Source: an uncultured Oscillospiraceae bacterium (lineage in GTDB: Bacteria > Bacillota > Clostridia > Oscillospirales > Acutalibacteraceae). Taken from it: a DNA stretch of 6,313 bases. The stretch covers positions 1 to 6,313 of the forward strand of contig CAJKBW010000126.1 in NCBI GenBank assembly GCA_905198295.1, given 5' to 3'. Both the position numbers and the translations under genes were made by a program. Below the pieces are notes generated by a model that ran no database searches, was not told where the DNA came from, and was given only the letters and a program-made list of their open reading frames with translations. How positions within the stretch are numbered: position 1 is the stretch's first letter; the number at the start of each line of letters is the position of its first letter. This document shows positions 5,252-6,313 of the stretch, one piece after another.

Positions 5252-6313
5252 TTACGACCGAAATCGTTCGCCGAGGGTAATGAAACGGATCACCGGAACC
5301 TGGCGCAGCAGGGCGCTGAGCAGCACAGACAGCAGCCAAACGGCCGCCGCAAGCAGCAGCATGGTCAGCACCGCAGGAAACGGCAGAGCAGAAAATACCG
5401 GTTCAAGCAGCCGGAAAAACAGCATGTGGCAGAGATATACGCCGAAAGACAGGGAGGCCAGTACCGTCACGGCGCGGGATGCCGGCCGGCTGTCGGTGCT
5501 GCGGAACACACCGAAAACGCCGACGGCCGTCAGCAGGACATTCGGCATGAAATATTGATAGAAGACCGCGTTGAGTTCGCCTGCGCGCCGGGTCATCAGC
5601 CAGGTGAGCATCGCGGTCACGGCCATCCCCGCGACGGCGATGAGGGCACAGACGGTGCGGTTTGGCAGCCGGGGAGCGGTGGACAGGTACCAGCCGAGCA
5701 GGACATAGCCGGCATAACCGCCGAGAATGTCCAGGTTGGCATAATCCTGAAGCGCCAGCGCCGGAAACAGGCCGGCAGCTGCGCGCCAGAGCGAACTGAA
5801 TACAAACCAGACAAGCAGGAGATAGCCCACCGTATGTCTGTTGGCGCAGCGGGTAATCAGCCGAAAAACCGGAAGCAGCAGATAGATGGCCGCCAGCGCA
5901 TACAGATACCACAGATGGATTTCGGCCGGCTGGCGGAAAAAGTGCCGTATCGCATCTGCCGGTGAAAAATCCGGGACGGTCAGCCATTTGAGCCCCCAGT
6001 AAACAACGGTCCAGAAAACAAGCGGCACCAGAACCCGTGGCAGTCTGCGGGAGAGCAGATGCTTTACGGACAAGGCCTTGTCGCTGCCCAGCAGCAGGGC
6101 ACCGGTCAGCATCAAAAACAGCGGTACAGCAAAGCGCGAGGCGGCATCCAGGACATTTGCCAAATGCCAGCCGAACGTCAGTGTCTGCCCGTCGGCGGCC
6201 AGTGAGGTGGCCGCCGAGCCGCATACATGAATCAGGATGACCGCCGTCATAGCGAGCACCCGCAGCCGGTCATAATAGCCGACGCGCGCCGTTTCCTTGG
6301 TTAAACCCCCGCT
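5252..6313 (-). CDS. Acyltransferase 3 family membrane protein, start beyond the window
   Basis: The visible 353 residues belong to the acyltransferase 3 family of integral-membrane O-acyltransferases (the OafA/WecH type), which move acyl groups, usually acetyl, onto envelope sugars. Supporting motifs are YYDRLRVLAM followed by ILIHV near the start, where the family's conserved catalytic histidine ends helix 1. Others are FAVPLFLMLTGALLL in helix 2, HLWYLYALAAIYLLLPVF in the middle, and SFGVYLCHMLFF near the end. About ten hydrophobic segments are present. The frame stays open to the last base of the window. A GTG at 6257-6259 could be taken as a start, but it would cut through the conserved YYDRLR motif and has no ribosome binding site, so the true start lies beyond 6313. 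Only a few residues are probably missing, given how close the motif normally is to the N-terminus. The substrate cannot be told from the sequence. It precedes the surface-protein gene on the same strand. Confidence 0.93.
   Translation of the reverse strand, partial: SGGLTKETARVGYYDRLRVLAMTAVILIHVCGSAATSLAADGQTLTFGWHLANVLDAASRFAVPLFLMLTGALLLGSDKALSVKHLLSRRLPRVLVPLVFWTVVYWGLKWLTVPDFSPADAIRHFFRQPAEIHLWYLYALAAIYLLLPVFRLITRCANRHTVGYLLLVWFVFSSLWRAAAGLFPALALQDYANLDILGGYAGYVLLGWYLSTAPRLPNRTVCALIAVAGMAVTAMLTWLMTRRAGELNAVFYQYFMPNVLLTAVGVFGVFRSTDSRPASRAVTVLASLSFGVYLCHMLFFRLLEPVFSALPFPAVLTMLLLAAAVWLLSVLLSALLRQVPVIRFITLGERFRS

Noticed and set aside
5403..6224. 273-codon reverse open frame in a second frame of the acyltransferase gene
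   Set aside because: It runs through the same DNA as the acyltransferase. It lacks hydrophobic segments and family motifs and is rich in Arg, Pro, Cys and Ala, typical of an off-frame shadow in GC-rich DNA.

Overview
The window looks like chromosomal DNA from a fairly GC-rich Gram-positive Firmicute, probably a gut-type Clostridia/Oscillospirales member. This is inferred from strong AGGAGG-type ribosome binding sites, sigma-A-like promoters with TG-extended -10 boxes, a TTG start, and a fragment of the GHKL sensor-kinase type common in that group. There is no rRNA, tRNA, CRISPR array, intact mobile element or phage gene.

Layout. A hairpin terminator (1-28) closes something upstream. A probable promoter (169-197) then drives two tandem forward genes (234-920 and 994-1680). 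They encode paralogous 228-residue proteins with three N-terminal membrane segments and a C-terminal soluble domain, from no family I recognise. About 220 bases without an evident gene follow, ending in a two-way terminator (1902-1933). This terminator is shared with the convergent reverse-strand gene for an exonuclease III family AP endonuclease (1969-2730), which has its own promoter (2757-2786). Between that gene and the next lies a forward-strand relic of a GHKL histidine kinase (2748-3041), truncated at both ends, and a cluster of nested inverted repeats and terminator-like hairpins (3009-3167). The rest is reverse strand: a 665-residue secreted, membrane-anchored protein with a large ectodomain and an unusually long cytoplasmic tail (3173-5170, own promoter at 5221-5249), preceded by a membrane acyltransferase 3 protein (5252 to beyond the window edge).

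How the genes fit together. The endonuclease is housekeeping DNA repair. The acyltransferase and the anchored ectodomain protein are both cell-surface functions on one strand with only 81 bases between them, but a promoter separates them, so a shared task is only a possibility. The most unusual item is the paralog pair. The two genes align over their full length at a fixed 760-base offset without an indel. Conservation is strongly mosaic: one block is conserved by selection on the protein, and a final 75-base block is identical in DNA and runs past the stop codon, which suggests recent gene conversion. I see no complete novel system such as a defence island or biosynthetic cluster; the paralog pair is the best candidate for something undescribed.
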